Positions 1 to 10,696 of a DNA stretch of 64,000 bases are shown here, piece by piece. Source of the stretch: Pseudomonas sp. Irchel s3f7 (GTDB taxonomy: Bacteria; Pseudomonadota; Gammaproteobacteria; Pseudomonadales; Pseudomonadaceae). The stretch lies in the NCBI RefSeq assembly GCF_900187615.1, contig NZ_FYDO01000005.1, forward strand, positions 179,197 through 243,196, read 5' to 3'. Every line of letters starts with the position of its first letter. Position 1 is the stretch's first letter. The notes below the pieces were generated by a model that was not told the DNA's origin, did no database searches, and was given only the letters and a program-made list of their open reading frames with translations. A program made the position numbers and the translations under genes.

Positions 1-5
1 GCCAT
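1..5 (-). CDS. Start codon of a gene running off the left edge (possibly sodB)
   Basis: On the minus strand an ATG lies at 5..3 with an AGGAG ribosome-binding site seven bases upstream (13-17), so a gene begins here and leaves the window after two codons (Met-Ala). The superoxide dismutase SodB begins Met-Ala and, as I recall the P. aeruginosa order, lies beside this lysE locus. The identity is inference from gene order only. Confidence 0.35.
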
Positions 6-181
6 GGTGAATCTCCTAATCAGGTCAGGTGCGGTGAGCGCAAGGCCGATCACGGGCGGCCAGACAAGCGCCGGGGAGTTTGTACTCTTTGCGGCGCAGG
101 TGTCGGATCATAGCACCGGGGTTGCGGCATAACCACGCAACAACTGTGTGGAATAGAGGTTCCAGAGCCTTTTGGAATAAC

Positions 182-784
182 TTATCCGGCGCTGATCAGC
201 TGGAACGCTACCGCGAACATCATCACCGCGACCAACAGGTCGAGAATTCGCCAGGTGCTCGGGCGGGCGAGCCAAGGGGCCAGCCATGCCGCGCCGAGTG
301 CCAGGGTGAAAAACCACAGCAGCGATGCACTGGCGGCGCCCACCACGTAGGCACCGGGTTCTGTTTGCTGGGCACCGAGGGAGCCGATCAGCAGAACGGT
401 GTCCAGATAGACATGTGGATTGAGCAACGTCACCGCCAGGGCGCTGAGCATGACGGCGCGCAATGAACGCACGGTCTGATTTTCACCCTGTTGCAGGCTC
501 TGACTGGAAAAGGCCCGACGCAGCGCCTGGCTGCCGTACCAGATCAGGAATGCCGCACCGCCCCAGCGGGCAATCGCCAGCAACGTCGGATTCTGCGCCA
601 GCACCGTCGCCAGCCCGAACACGCCGGCGGCCACGAGCAGGGCGTCACAGGCTACGCACAGTGCTGCGACCGGCAGGTGATGCTCACGCCGCAAACTTTG
701 CGCCAGCACAAACGCATTTTGGGTCCCGATCGCCATGATCAGGCCGAAGGCCACCAACAGGCCGTTCACATAACTTTGCCACAT
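182..784 (-). CDS. argO: LysE/ArgO-family arginine exporter
   Basis: A 200-residue inner-membrane protein of the LysE/ArgO family, which exports basic amino acids (arginine in ArgO) to prevent toxic build-up. Its length matches the family (about 200-210 residues). It has about six hydrophobic segments and the family's N-terminal signature GTQNAFVL at residues 20-27. The ATG at 784 has a GGGGAG ribosome-binding site. Only six bases separate it from the ACT-domain gene upstream, so the two are probably co-transcribed. The divergent argP beyond that gene is the known activator of argO in enterobacteria, which supports arginine or lysine as substrate. Lysine export cannot be excluded. Confidence 0.85.
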   Translation of the reverse strand: MWQSYVNGLLVAFGLIMAIGTQNAFVLAQSLRREHHLPVAALCVACDALLVAAGVFGLATVLAQNPTLLAIARWGGAAFLIWYGSQALRRAFSSQSLQQGENQTVRSLRAVMLSALAVTLLNPHVYLDTVLLIGSLGAQQTEPGAYVVGAASASLLWFFTLALGAAWLAPWLARPSTWRILDLLVAVMMFAVAFQLISAG

Positions 785-790
785 TGCGTT

Positions 791-1192
791 TTACTCCCCG
801 TTGGCCGCCAGGTCCCGCAGCACTTGCACGGCGCGCTCGGCGTCGGCCTGGCCGACAAACAAATGGTCGTGGAAGTAGCCGGCAATCACGTTGCAGCTGA
901 TACCGGCCTTGCCCAATGCCGTGGCGAACGCGGCAGTCAGTCCAACGGCTTCGAGGGCCGAGTGCACGTTGAGGGTGATCCAGGCCGCGATGTAGTCGAA
1001 GCTGAATCCGGCCTTTTCGGCGTGGGAGCGTTCCAGAATGACGGTCAGGCCTTCCTGTTCGCGAAAACTGCCGATGATGTCCAGACCCGCAGGCAATGTC
1101 CCGTCACGCAGGGTGCAGAACACATACTCGCCGGCGTTGAGTTGCGGGCTCATGCTGCGCAGCAGCGTTGCCAATGAAGTTTCGCCAGCCAT
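791..1192 (-). CDS. ACT-domain protein (COG3602 type)
   Basis: A 133-residue protein made almost entirely of a tandem ACT-like fold, the small ligand-binding module that usually senses amino acids. No enzymatic domain is visible, so it may be a free-standing sensor or a regulatory subunit. I chose the ATG at 1192 because AAGGA sits about seven bases upstream and because it leaves 95 bp for a promoter before the divergent argP. A start at 1276 would leave no room. It is followed after six bases by the exporter argO, so it is probably the first gene of an arginine-responsive operon. Its biochemical function is not known to me. Confidence 0.75.
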   Translation of the reverse strand: MAGETSLATLLRSMSPQLNAGEYVFCTLRDGTLPAGLDIIGSFREQEGLTVILERSHAEKAGFSFDYIAAWITLNVHSALEAVGLTAAFATALGKAGISCNVIAGYFHDHLFVGQADAERAVQVLRDLAANGE

Positions 1193-1287
1193 GGGGGGAT
1201 CCTTGTTCAAGAGTTCTTGTCGGGCATTCTCCGTGCGAAAGCTGTATAAGAAAAACCAATCATGCTGATCGCTCATTAGGAAAACTG

Positions 1288-2181
1288 ATGTTCGACTATA
1301 AATTGCTTTCCGCGCTGGCAGCGGTGGTAGAACAGGCCGGTTTTGAACGGGCAGCCCAAGTGCTGGGGTTGTCGCAGTCGGCGATTTCCCAGCGCATCAA
1401 ATTGCTGGAGGCACGGGTCGGCCAGCCGGTGCTGATACGCGCCACGCCGCCCACCCCGACTGAAATCGGGCGCCGACTGCTCAATCATGTGCAGCAGGTG
1501 CGGTTGCTTGAACGGGATTTGCAAAGCTTGGTGCCGGCGCTCGATGAAGAGGGCTTGCCGGAACGCCTGCGGATCGCCTTGAACGCCGACAGCCTGGCGA
1601 CTTGGTGGGCGCAGGCCGTGGGGGATTTCTGCGCGCAGGAGAAGGTATTGATGGATCTGGTGGTCGAGGACCAGACCGTCGGCCTCAAGCGCATGCGTGC
1701 CGGTGAAGTGGCAGCCTGCCTTTGTGCCAGTGAACGCCCGGTTGCCGGGGCGCGCAGCGTGCTGTTGGGGGCCATGCGCTATCGCGCATTGGCCAGTCCG
1801 GCGTTCATTGCCCGGCACTTTCCTGACGGCGTACGCGCCGATCAGTTGGCCCGAACCCCGGCGCTGGTGTTTGGCCCGGACGATTTCCTGCAGCATCGAT
1901 ATCTCGCTTCGCTTGGCGTCGATGGCGGCTTCGAACACCACTTGTGCCCGTCGTCTGAAGGATTCATTCGCCTGACTGAAGCCGGGCTCGGCTGGGGACT
2001 GGTTCCGGAATTACAGGTGCGCGAACAACTGGAACGCGGTGTTTTGCTGGAGCTTTTGCCAGATAAGCCGATCGATGTGCCGCTGTACTGGCATCATTGG
2101 CGCAACGGCGGTCAACTGCTGGGTTTACTCACGGATCAATTGGTGCGCGCGTCGAAGCAATGGCTGGTGCCGTTGGACTGA
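1288..2181 (+). CDS. argP: LysR-family regulator ArgP (IciA)
   Basis: A 297-residue LysR-type activator. An N-terminal winged helix (about residues 1-60) is followed by the substrate-binding effector domain. The sequence resembles ArgP/IciA, the arginine- and lysine-sensing activator of argO. The ATG at 1288 follows a TAGG ribosome-binding site. The gene is divergent from the ACT/argO operon, the usual arrangement for a LysR regulator and its target, and the 95-bp gap (1193-1287) should hold the operator. It ends 54 bases before the epimerase-like gene. ArgP is well supported by both family resemblance and context. Confidence 0.85.
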   Translation: MFDYKLLSALAAVVEQAGFERAAQVLGLSQSAISQRIKLLEARVGQPVLIRATPPTPTEIGRRLLNHVQQVRLLERDLQSLVPALDEEGLPERLRIALNADSLATWWAQAVGDFCAQEKVLMDLVVEDQTVGLKRMRAGEVAACLCASERPVAGARSVLLGAMRYRALASPAFIARHFPDGVRADQLARTPALVFGPDDFLQHRYLASLGVDGGFEHHLCPSSEGFIRLTEAGLGWGLVPELQVREQLERGVLLELLPDKPIDVPLYWHHWRNGGQLLGLLTDQLVRASKQWLVPLD

Positions 2182-2235
2182 CGGGCAGCGTCAAGACCTC
2201 ACGCAATACGCAAAACGAAATATTCGGAGCACTAC

Positions 2236-3228
2236 ATGAAAATTCTGGTTACCGGCGCAAGCGGCTTCATCGGCGGGCGCTTTGCGCGTTTCGCCCTGGA
2301 GCAGGGCCTGGACGTGCGGGTCAACGGTCGCCGGGCCGAGAGTGTGGAGCATCTGGTGCGCCGCGGCGCCGAGTTCATCCCGGGTGACTTGAGCGACCCG
2401 GAACTGGCGCGCGAACTGTGTTCTGACGTCGAGGCCGTGGTGCACTGCGCTGGCGCCGTCGGTTTGTGGGGGCGTTATCAGGACTTTCATCAAGGTAACG
2501 TCCAGGTCACCGAAAACGTGGTCGAAGCGTGTCTGAAGCAGCGGGTTCGGCGGTTGGTGCACTTGTCGTCACCGTCGATCTACTTTGATGGCCGCGACCA
2601 CGTGGGCCTGACCGAAGAACAGGTGCCCAAGCGCTTCAAACACCACTATGCCGCGACCAAGTATCTGGCTGAGCAAAAGGTCTTCGGTGCCCAGGAGTTC
2701 GGCCTCGAAACCCTGGCCTTGCGTCCGCGTTTCGTCACCGGCGCCGGCGATATGAGCATATTCCCGCGCCTGCTGAAGATGCAGCGCAAGGGCCGCCTGG
2801 CGATCATCGGCAACGGCCTGAACAAGGTCGATTTCACCAGCGTGCACAACCTAAACGAAGCGTTGCTCAGCAGTTTGCTGGCCACCGGCTCTGCCCTGGG
2901 CAAGGCCTACAACATCAGCAACGGCACGCCGATCCCCTTGTGGGACGTGGTCAACTACGTCATGCGCCAGATGGACGTCCCACAGGTCACGCGTCACCGT
3001 TCCTTCGGCCTGGCTTACTCGGTTGCCGCACTCAACGAGGGCGCGTGCAAGCTGTGGCCGGGGCGTCCCGAGCCGACGCTGTCGCGCTTGGGCATGCAGG
3101 TCATGAACAAAAACTTCACCCTGGACATCAGCCGCGCCCGGCATTATCTGGATTACGATCCGAAGGTCAGTCTGTGGACGGCATTGGATGAATTCTGCGG
3201 CTGGTGGAAGGCCCAGGACATTCGCTGA
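2236..3228 (+). CDS. NAD-dependent epimerase / 3-beta-HSD-like short-chain reductase
   Basis: A 330-residue extended short-chain dehydrogenase. The Rossmann motif GASGFIGG starts at residue 7, and the catalytic Tyr138-x3-Lys142 pair sits in YAATK with serines 111-112 nearby. Overall it resembles NAD-dependent epimerases/dehydratases and 3-beta-hydroxysteroid dehydrogenase-like oxidoreductases. The substrate cannot be read from sequence. CGGAG lies ahead of the ATG at 2236. It follows argP in the same direction, but a functional link is not evident. Pseudomonas genomes usually carry it at this locus. Confidence 0.75.
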   Translation: MKILVTGASGFIGGRFARFALEQGLDVRVNGRRAESVEHLVRRGAEFIPGDLSDPELARELCSDVEAVVHCAGAVGLWGRYQDFHQGNVQVTENVVEACLKQRVRRLVHLSSPSIYFDGRDHVGLTEEQVPKRFKHHYAATKYLAEQKVFGAQEFGLETLALRPRFVTGAGDMSIFPRLLKMQRKGRLAIIGNGLNKVDFTSVHNLNEALLSSLLATGSALGKAYNISNGTPIPLWDVVNYVMRQMDVPQVTRHRSFGLAYSVAALNEGACKLWPGRPEPTLSRLGMQVMNKNFTLDISRARHYLDYDPKVSLWTALDEFCGWWKAQDIR

Positions 3229-3345
3229 CGAACAGCTGCCGGTCGCCTGTTGAACCGAGGACCGGGGATCAGGGTCAATGGTTGCGGTCGTGAGGGTTAT
3301 ACTGCACGGCACAAAGCCATCATCTGTTTCACAAAGGTTGATTCA

Positions 3346-4224
3346 ATGTCCATGCGTAACGATGCCAACGACGACTTCGACGACGTACCGAGCCTGCGTG
3401 CAGACGTCCTCGATGACGATGATTTTCCACCGACCACTCGCAAGGTCGTGCACTCGCGTACGGCGCCGGTGGTCAAGGTCAAGGCCGCGAGCACCGGGCC
3501 GCTGTGGGCATTGGTCGGCGCGTTGTTCTTTGCGTTCGCGGGCCTTGCCTGGTGGAGTTTTCAGCAGATTTCGCTGATGGAGCAGCAATTGGTGGCGACC
3601 CAGGAAAGCTTCGCGCGAATCAGTGAGGAAGCGGCGGGTCGTTTGCAGGACATTTCCGGCAAGGTGGTCGCCAGCCAGACAAACGTCACCACCGACAGTG
3701 AAGCCCTGAAGCTGCAAATCAAGCAACTGGAAAGCAGGCTGCTGGAGCAGACCACGCAACAGCAGGGCGTTGCAGGCCAGGCATCGGACCTCGACAAGCG
3801 TCTGGCGCAGATGACGGCACAAACCGCCGAACTGGATAAGCGCCTGGCACAAATGGCAGCCCAGAACACCGAGCAACAGACCGCCAACACGCAATTGCAG
3901 GCGCAGGTCAAAGCACTCGGCAGTGAATTGACCACGCTGAAAAATGCTCCGGCGGATGCCGAAAAATTCGATGCGCAATTGAAAAGCCTGGGCGCCGATA
4001 TCGTCGCACTGAAAAAACAAGGCAACCCAAGCGCCGCCATCGAGCGACTGGAGCAGGACATCCTGATACTCAAAAGCCAGCAGGACAATCGCCCGGCAGC
4101 GCCACAAGGCGGGTCCAGCACCGCCGAGTTCGATGCGTTCCGCGGCCAGGTCACCCGCAACATCAATACCCTTCAGGCGCAGATCCAGAACCTGCAACAG
4201 CAATTGCGCGCCCGGCAACAGTAA
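3346..4224 (+). CDS. Membrane-anchored coiled-coil protein of unknown function
   Basis: A 292-residue protein. An acidic, charged cytoplasmic N-terminus (about 1-45) leads to one transmembrane helix at about 49-70 (ALVGALFFAFAGLAWW). A long Gln/Ala/Leu-rich coiled coil then runs from about 75 to the end, with near-repeats such as LDKRLAQM spaced 14 residues apart. The topology suggests a periplasmic coiled coil tethered to the inner membrane, as in cell-envelope scaffolds. A TATACT -10-like box lies at 3298-3303, so it probably has its own promoter. I do not recognise a named family; some databases may call such proteins ATPases, but I see no Walker motif. Confidence 0.65.
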   Translation: MSMRNDANDDFDDVPSLRADVLDDDDFPPTTRKVVHSRTAPVVKVKAASTGPLWALVGALFFAFAGLAWWSFQQISLMEQQLVATQESFARISEEAAGRLQDISGKVVASQTNVTTDSEALKLQIKQLESRLLEQTTQQQGVAGQASDLDKRLAQMTAQTAELDKRLAQMAAQNTEQQTANTQLQAQVKALGSELTTLKNAPADAEKFDAQLKSLGADIVALKKQGNPSAAIERLEQDILILKSQQDNRPAAPQGGSSTAEFDAFRGQVTRNINTLQAQIQNLQQQLRARQQ

Positions 4225-4240
4225 TCGTCTGTTCAGTGAG

Positions 4241-4278
4241 TTTTTGTGCCGAGCGAGCTTGCTCCCTCGGCACAAAAA
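4241..4278. repeat. Long perfect palindrome between genes
   Basis: A 13-bp perfect stem (TTTTTGTGCCGAG with its complement) encloses a REP-like core (CGAGCTTGCTCC). The T-run lies before the stem on the + strand and the A-run after it, so this is not a standard terminator for the upstream gene, although the hairpin could protect the 3' end of the transcript. Confidence 0.6.
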
Positions 4279-4361
4279 CCATCCTCATGTTTCCTGAATA
4301 TCCATACATCCCCCATTGCCGTCTACGCTCTTGAAACACCAACAGGAACGAGGGACACGCA

Positions 4362-5210
4362 ATGGGGTTTCTGCAAAAGTTGACCTGGCTCTGCGGCATG
4401 CTTGTGCTGTGCCTGGGCCAGGCGCAGGCCGCCGGTACCGAGAAGGAAGACAGCAAGGCTGCCATCGCCTTGCTGGAAAAGGCCTTGGCGTACTATCACG
4501 AGAATGGCGACAAGGCCTTTGCGGCCTTCAGCCGTCAAGGCGAGTTCGTCGACAAGGACCGGTATGTCTTCGTGCTCGACACCAAGGGCGTCATGCTCGC
4601 CAGCGGCGGGCCGTCCGCCGCGTTGATTGGCCGGGATGTGTCGGAAACCCTTGGGCCGGATTTGCAGAAAACCTTCAAGGATGCCTTGAAAGTACCGGAG
4701 GGCAATGGCATTCAGCAGGCGGAGTATCGCTGGCAGAACTGGGGCGACGGCAAGGTCGAGCGCAAACACGTGTACTACCAGCGCGTCGGTCAACGGATTC
4801 TCGCGGTCGGTTACTACCTGCCACGGGCGTCAGCCGAGCAAGCCATGGCTTTGTTGAACAAAGCGGCAACCGATCTGGCCAAGGACGAAAAGGGCACGCT
4901 GACGGCGATCAATTCCCTCAAGGGCGGGTATTTGCAGGACGACCTCTATGTGTTTGTTGTCGACCTGGACACCCAGCGGTATGTGGCCCATGGCACCAAC
5001 TTGCGGCTGATCAACACCGATTTCAACAAGGTTGAAGATCCGGAAGGCAAACCGGTCGGCGAGCCGATTCTGGCGCTGATGGCTAAACAGGATTACGGCG
5101 ATTACGAGTACCGCTGGAAAAACCCGGTGACCGGCAAGGTCGAGAACAAGCATGCGTACCTGAAGAAGGTCGGGCACTTCCTGGTGGCGGTCGGGTATTA
5201 CAGCCCTTGA
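4362..5210 (+). CDS. Secreted tandem Cache-domain protein
   Basis: A 282-residue periplasmic protein. A signal peptide covers about residues 1-23, with a cleavage site near AQA-A. Two homologous single-Cache (sCache_2) domains follow, at about 35-150 and 165-280. Each contains a VFV.D strand and ends in HVYY or HAYL, then a V..GYY strand. Cache domains bind small ligands and normally feed a kinase, chemoreceptor or cyclase, but this protein has no transmembrane anchor or output domain. It may be a soluble ligand-binding partner for another receptor. The ATG at 4362 follows a weak ribosome-binding site in GGGACACGC. Confidence 0.75.
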   Translation: MGFLQKLTWLCGMLVLCLGQAQAAGTEKEDSKAAIALLEKALAYYHENGDKAFAAFSRQGEFVDKDRYVFVLDTKGVMLASGGPSAALIGRDVSETLGPDLQKTFKDALKVPEGNGIQQAEYRWQNWGDGKVERKHVYYQRVGQRILAVGYYLPRASAEQAMALLNKAATDLAKDEKGTLTAINSLKGGYLQDDLYVFVVDLDTQRYVAHGTNLRLINTDFNKVEDPEGKPVGEPILALMAKQDYGDYEYRWKNPVTGKVENKHAYLKKVGHFLVAVGYYSP

Positions 5211-5234
5211 ATCGTGGTGCCTGTCAGACCGCCT

Positions 5235-5304
5235 TCGCTGGCAAGCCAGCTCCTACAGGGAATCAGGCGTCCCTCGCACTTCGTAGGAGCTGGCTTGCCA
5301 GCGA
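5235..5304. repeat. REP pair (REPIN), GGAGCTGGCTTGCC type
   Basis: Two inverted copies of the roughly 23-bp REP (TCGCTGGCAAGCCAGCTCC... and its complement) at 5235-5257 and 5283-5304. It lies between the 3' ends of the convergent Cache gene and efflux gene, a typical REPIN position. Confidence 0.85.
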
Positions 5305-5323
5305 ACGCCGCAACGCGGTCTGT

Positions 5324-6841
5324 CTAGCGCGCCTTGTCCTCACGCCCACGTAACAACAGGTTCGGCATCGCAATTGCCGCCGCCAACCCCAACAGCGACA
5401 CGACCGCGCTGACGATCAGCAAGTGCCGGAACGTCAGCAGCAGTTCCGCGCGCAGGGCGTCTTGCGCATCCCCCGGTGCAGCGTTCAAACCATCCAGCAA
5501 CACATTCCCTGAATGCCCTTCGGCAATCAGTGTCGAGCCGGCCAGATGGGCGAAGCTCGAATCCTGCAACAACGCCAGCAGCAGCGCCGACATCAACGCC
5601 ACACCCACCGCGCCGCCCAGTGAACGGAACAGGTTGGTGGTGCTGGTGGCCACACCGATATCACGCTGTTCCACCGAATTCTGTGTGCCCACCAATGAAG
5701 TCGGGAACTGCATGCCCGAGGCAATCCCGCAGAGCAACATGAACAGGCTGCTCAGCACAAACGCCTGGGGCGGACTGAAAGCCATGCCCAGAATCGAGAT
5801 CGGCATCAGCACAGCGCCGGTGAGGATCATGGGTTTGTAGCGCCCGGTCACAGACGTGCGGCGCCCGGCGAAATAGGCACCGATCGGCAAGCCCATGGCC
5901 AGCGGCAGCAAGTGCAGGGCCGCGCTGTCGGCACCAGCACCGGTCACGCTCTGAAAGCGCAGCGGCATCAACACGATCAACGAAATCGCCTGGAAACTGG
6001 TGAAGAAAATCGTGCACCAGCACAGGATCGCATTGCGGTTGGCGAACAGATGCATGGGCAACAATGGCTCTCGCGCCCGACGTTCGTGGACCACGAACAG
6101 CCCCAGTACCAGCACTGCACTCGTCAGCAGCGCCAGCACTTCGGCGCTGCGCCACGAATGGCCCTGGCCGACTTGAGTGATGCCGAGTAGCAACGCGGTC
6201 AGGCCGATGATCATCAGCAGGGTGCCGAGGTAATCGATGATCGGTTTGCGTTGCGGGACCGGCAGGCCGACCAGCGTGCGATGGGCCACCCACCATGCGC
6301 CCAGGCCCAGCGGCAGGTTGATCAGGAACACCCAGCGCCACGACAGGTACTCGGTCATGTAGCCGCCGAGCACCGGGCCGGCCACACTCGCCACCGCATA
6401 CATGCTACTGAAGTAGCCCTGATAGCGGCCACGTTCCCGGGGCGGCACGATGTCGCCGATGATTGCCTGACTCACGGAAATCATCCCGCCAGCGCCGATA
6501 CCCTGAAGAATCCGCGCCAGCACCAATTGCTCCATGCTCTGGGCCATGCCGCAGAACACCGACGCCAGGGTGAACAGGCCCATGCCGAACAGCATCAACT
6601 TGCGCCGGCCGTACAGGTCACCCAATTTGCCGTAGATCGGCACGGCCACCGTCATCGCTACCATGTAGCCGGAAATCACCCAGGCCAACAGGCTGACGTC
6701 TTTGAATTGCGCAGAAATGGCCGGCATCGACACGGCGACGATGGTCTGGTCCAGGGCGCCCAGAAAGATCGCCAGCATCAGCGCGATCAGCACGCTGCGG
6801 ATGGCCGGTTTGGGCGTTTCAGGCTGGTGGAGATTGGTCAC
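5324..6841 (-). CDS. DHA2-family (EmrB/QacA) MFS efflux transporter
   Basis: A roughly 505-residue proton-coupled drug exporter with 14 predicted membrane helices, the size and topology of DHA2 transporters. Signatures are the motif LGALDQTIVAVSMPAI in helix 1, GKLGDLYGRRKLML in loop 2-3 and GPVLGGYM in helix 5 (motif C, typical of antiporters). I prefer the GTG at 6841, preceded by a weak AGG; an upstream TTG at 6880 would add 13 residues. It follows pobA in the same direction by 78 bp, with a hairpin in the gap, so read-through from pobA is possible. The exported compound is unknown. Confidence 0.85.
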   Translation of the reverse strand: MTNLHQPETPKPAIRSVLIALMLAIFLGALDQTIVAVSMPAISAQFKDVSLLAWVISGYMVAMTVAVPIYGKLGDLYGRRKLMLFGMGLFTLASVFCGMAQSMEQLVLARILQGIGAGGMISVSQAIIGDIVPPRERGRYQGYFSSMYAVASVAGPVLGGYMTEYLSWRWVFLINLPLGLGAWWVAHRTLVGLPVPQRKPIIDYLGTLLMIIGLTALLLGITQVGQGHSWRSAEVLALLTSAVLVLGLFVVHERRAREPLLPMHLFANRNAILCWCTIFFTSFQAISLIVLMPLRFQSVTGAGADSAALHLLPLAMGLPIGAYFAGRRTSVTGRYKPMILTGAVLMPISILGMAFSPPQAFVLSSLFMLLCGIASGMQFPTSLVGTQNSVEQRDIGVATSTTNLFRSLGGAVGVALMSALLLALLQDSSFAHLAGSTLIAEGHSGNVLLDGLNAAPGDAQDALRAELLLTFRHLLIVSAVVSLLGLAAAIAMPNLLLRGREDKAR

Positions 6842-6880
6842 GGGAAAACCTGCGGGCAGAGATTGACCCGCAAGCCGCAA

Positions 6881-6900
6881 GGCGAGCGGGGATGCTCGCC
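6881..6900 (-). terminator. Weak hairpin between pobA and the efflux gene
   Basis: A 7-bp GC stem (GGCGAGC/GCTCGCC) in the pobA-to-MFS gap. No T-run follows it on the minus strand, so at most it attenuates read-through. Confidence 0.3.
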
Positions 6901-6919
6901 AGTGTAAGTCGATAGCAGG

Positions 6920-9191
<2,272 letters not shown>

Positions 9192-9200
9192 TCCCCTTCG

Positions 9201-9377
9201 TTATCGGAGGGCGTTGAGGGTCGCGTTGTGAGGAATGCAGTGCTCGTAATTGCAGCTCGCGGCCTCACGGGGCAGATTACGCAACTGCTCGACACGCCAG
9301 GCAGCAGCGCCATACAGCCCGAGGGTGACGGCGCAGGTGACGAAAATCGCGAGGTATCTTCTTGTTCTGATGTTCAC
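9201..9377 (-). CDS. Small single-pass membrane protein
   Basis: A 58-residue protein starting at a GTG (9377) with AGAGG eight bases upstream. A basic N-terminus (NIRTRRY) precedes one hydrophobic helix (YLAIFVTCAVTLGLYGAAAW), then a short polar tail with two cysteines. It ends nine bases from the 3' end of pobR, to which it is convergent. I do not recognise a family. The ribosome-binding site and the helix make it credible, but it is short. Confidence 0.5.
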   Translation of the reverse strand: MNIRTRRYLAIFVTCAVTLGLYGAAAWRVEQLRNLPREAASCNYEHCIPHNATLNALR

Positions 9378-9480
9378 GGCATTAACCTCTGAACGAATAC
9401 CTTTCGGTATTACTTTGAGCATAGGTCAACGCGGGTGAGTTACCAGCCATGGCGCGGCATTCAGAGCGCTGATGCCCCTT

Positions 9481-9569
9481 GTGGGAGCTGGCTTGCCAGC
9501 GAAGAGGGCGTGTCAGTCACCGTTGATGTTGTTTGATACGCCGCTATCGCTGGCAAGCCAGCTCCTACA
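9481..9569. repeat. REP pair (REPIN)
   Basis: Inverted REP copies at 9481-9502 and 9547-9569 between the small membrane-protein gene and the LysR gene. Confidence 0.8.
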
Positions 9570-9579
9570 AGGTCGGTGT

Positions 9580-10485
9580 TTACAAATACGCGTCCCATTG
9601 CGGTTCTTCCGGAAATCTGATCACCAGAAAATCCAGCAGACTGCGCAGCGCCGTCGGCATGTGTTTGCGTGAGGCATACACGGCGTACACGCTCATCTCT
9701 CGAGGTTCGGCTGTGGATAACAGTCGCACCAGTTCACCGCTGTGGATGTGCACCCCCGCCTGATACGTCGGCAACATCGCCACCCCGGCACCGGCCATCG
9801 CAGCGCGCAGCAACGTGCTGGCTTCATTGGCGCTGATGTTGCCGTGCACCGGTACCGAAACCTGCTCGCCGTCCTGCTCGAAATGCCACAGGCTTTTGCC
9901 GAAATAGGAATGGGTGAGGCAGTTGTGCTGGCTCAGGTCTTCTACCCGCTGCGGTGCCGGGTGCTCGCGCAGATAAGCCGGAGAAGCGCAGATCACTGAG
10001 CGACAGACTGTCAGGCGGCGGGCGATCAGGTTCGGGTCCAGGTCATTGCTGGTGCGGATCGCCAGGTCGATGCGCTCATCCACCAGGTTCACCGTGCGGT
10101 CGAGCATCTGCATGTCGATGCTGACGCCGGGGTAACGCTTGACGTAAGCGGCCATGGCATCGGCCAGTTGTGCCTGGCCGAACGAAGTGCTGACGCTGAT
10201 CCGCAACAATCCACGTGGGGCATCGTCCGGGACGCTGACGGCGGCCTGCATGTCGGTGGACAAGTCGAGCATCTGCCGACAACGCGGCAGCATTTCGCTA
10301 CCGGCGGCGGTCAGGCTCAGCTTGCGCGTGGTGCGGTGCATCAGGCGTGCGCCGACCCAGTCTTCCAGTTCTGCCAGATACCGCGAAACCACTGGCCTCG
10401 ACAGCTCCAGATGATCGGCGGCAGCCGACTGACTGCCGAGGTCGACCACCGTGACGAACACACGCATTGCTTGTAGACGATCCAT
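9580..10485 (-). CDS. LysR-family transcriptional regulator
   Basis: A 301-residue LysR regulator. The N-terminal winged helix includes SQSAAADHLELSRPVVSRYL, and the effector domain follows from about residue 90. It belongs to the subgroup with DRLQAMRVFVTVVD at the start, often repressors of a neighbouring operon. It is divergent from the metallo-beta-lactamase-fold gene at 10697 with a REPIN between, so that gene is a plausible target. The inducer is not known. Confidence 0.8.
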   Translation of the reverse strand: MDRLQAMRVFVTVVDLGSQSAAADHLELSRPVVSRYLAELEDWVGARLMHRTTRKLSLTAAGSEMLPRCRQMLDLSTDMQAAVSVPDDAPRGLLRISVSTSFGQAQLADAMAAYVKRYPGVSIDMQMLDRTVNLVDERIDLAIRTSNDLDPNLIARRLTVCRSVICASPAYLREHPAPQRVEDLSQHNCLTHSYFGKSLWHFEQDGEQVSVPVHGNISANEASTLLRAAMAGAGVAMLPTYQAGVHIHSGELVRLLSTAEPREMSVYAVYASRKHMPTALRSLLDFLVIRFPEEPQWDAYL

Positions 10486-10568
10486 GATTTGCCCGATTTC
10501 AGAAACAAACTATGTCCAAGGATCGCATTTTTTGTACTGAGTCAGGCAACTAAGCTCCCTCCATCTTC

Positions 10569-10668
10569 TGTAGGAGCCGGCTTGCTGGCGATGCTGTCCC
10601 AGGCGCCGCGCTTTCCAGGTCAGCATGGGTTTTCGTTAAAGACCATCGCCAGCAAGCCGGCTCCTACA
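10569..10668. repeat. REP pair (REPIN), GGAGCCGGCTTGCTGG type
   Basis: Inverted copies at 10569-10592 and 10644-10668 in the divergent gap between the LysR and MBL-fold genes. This is an unusual site for a REP pair because both promoters should lie here. Confidence 0.8.
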
Positions 10669-10696
10669 AAGGCGTATTTCAACCAAGGAGCAACAG

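Noticed and set aside
4241..4278. Intrinsic terminator after the coiled-coil gene
   Set aside because: The T-run precedes the stem and A's follow it on the + strand, the wrong order for termination of the upstream gene.
6842..6880. Longer MFS protein starting at TTG 6880
   Set aside because: No ribosome-binding site; the added segment lies in a hairpin and is not hydrophobic or conserved in type.
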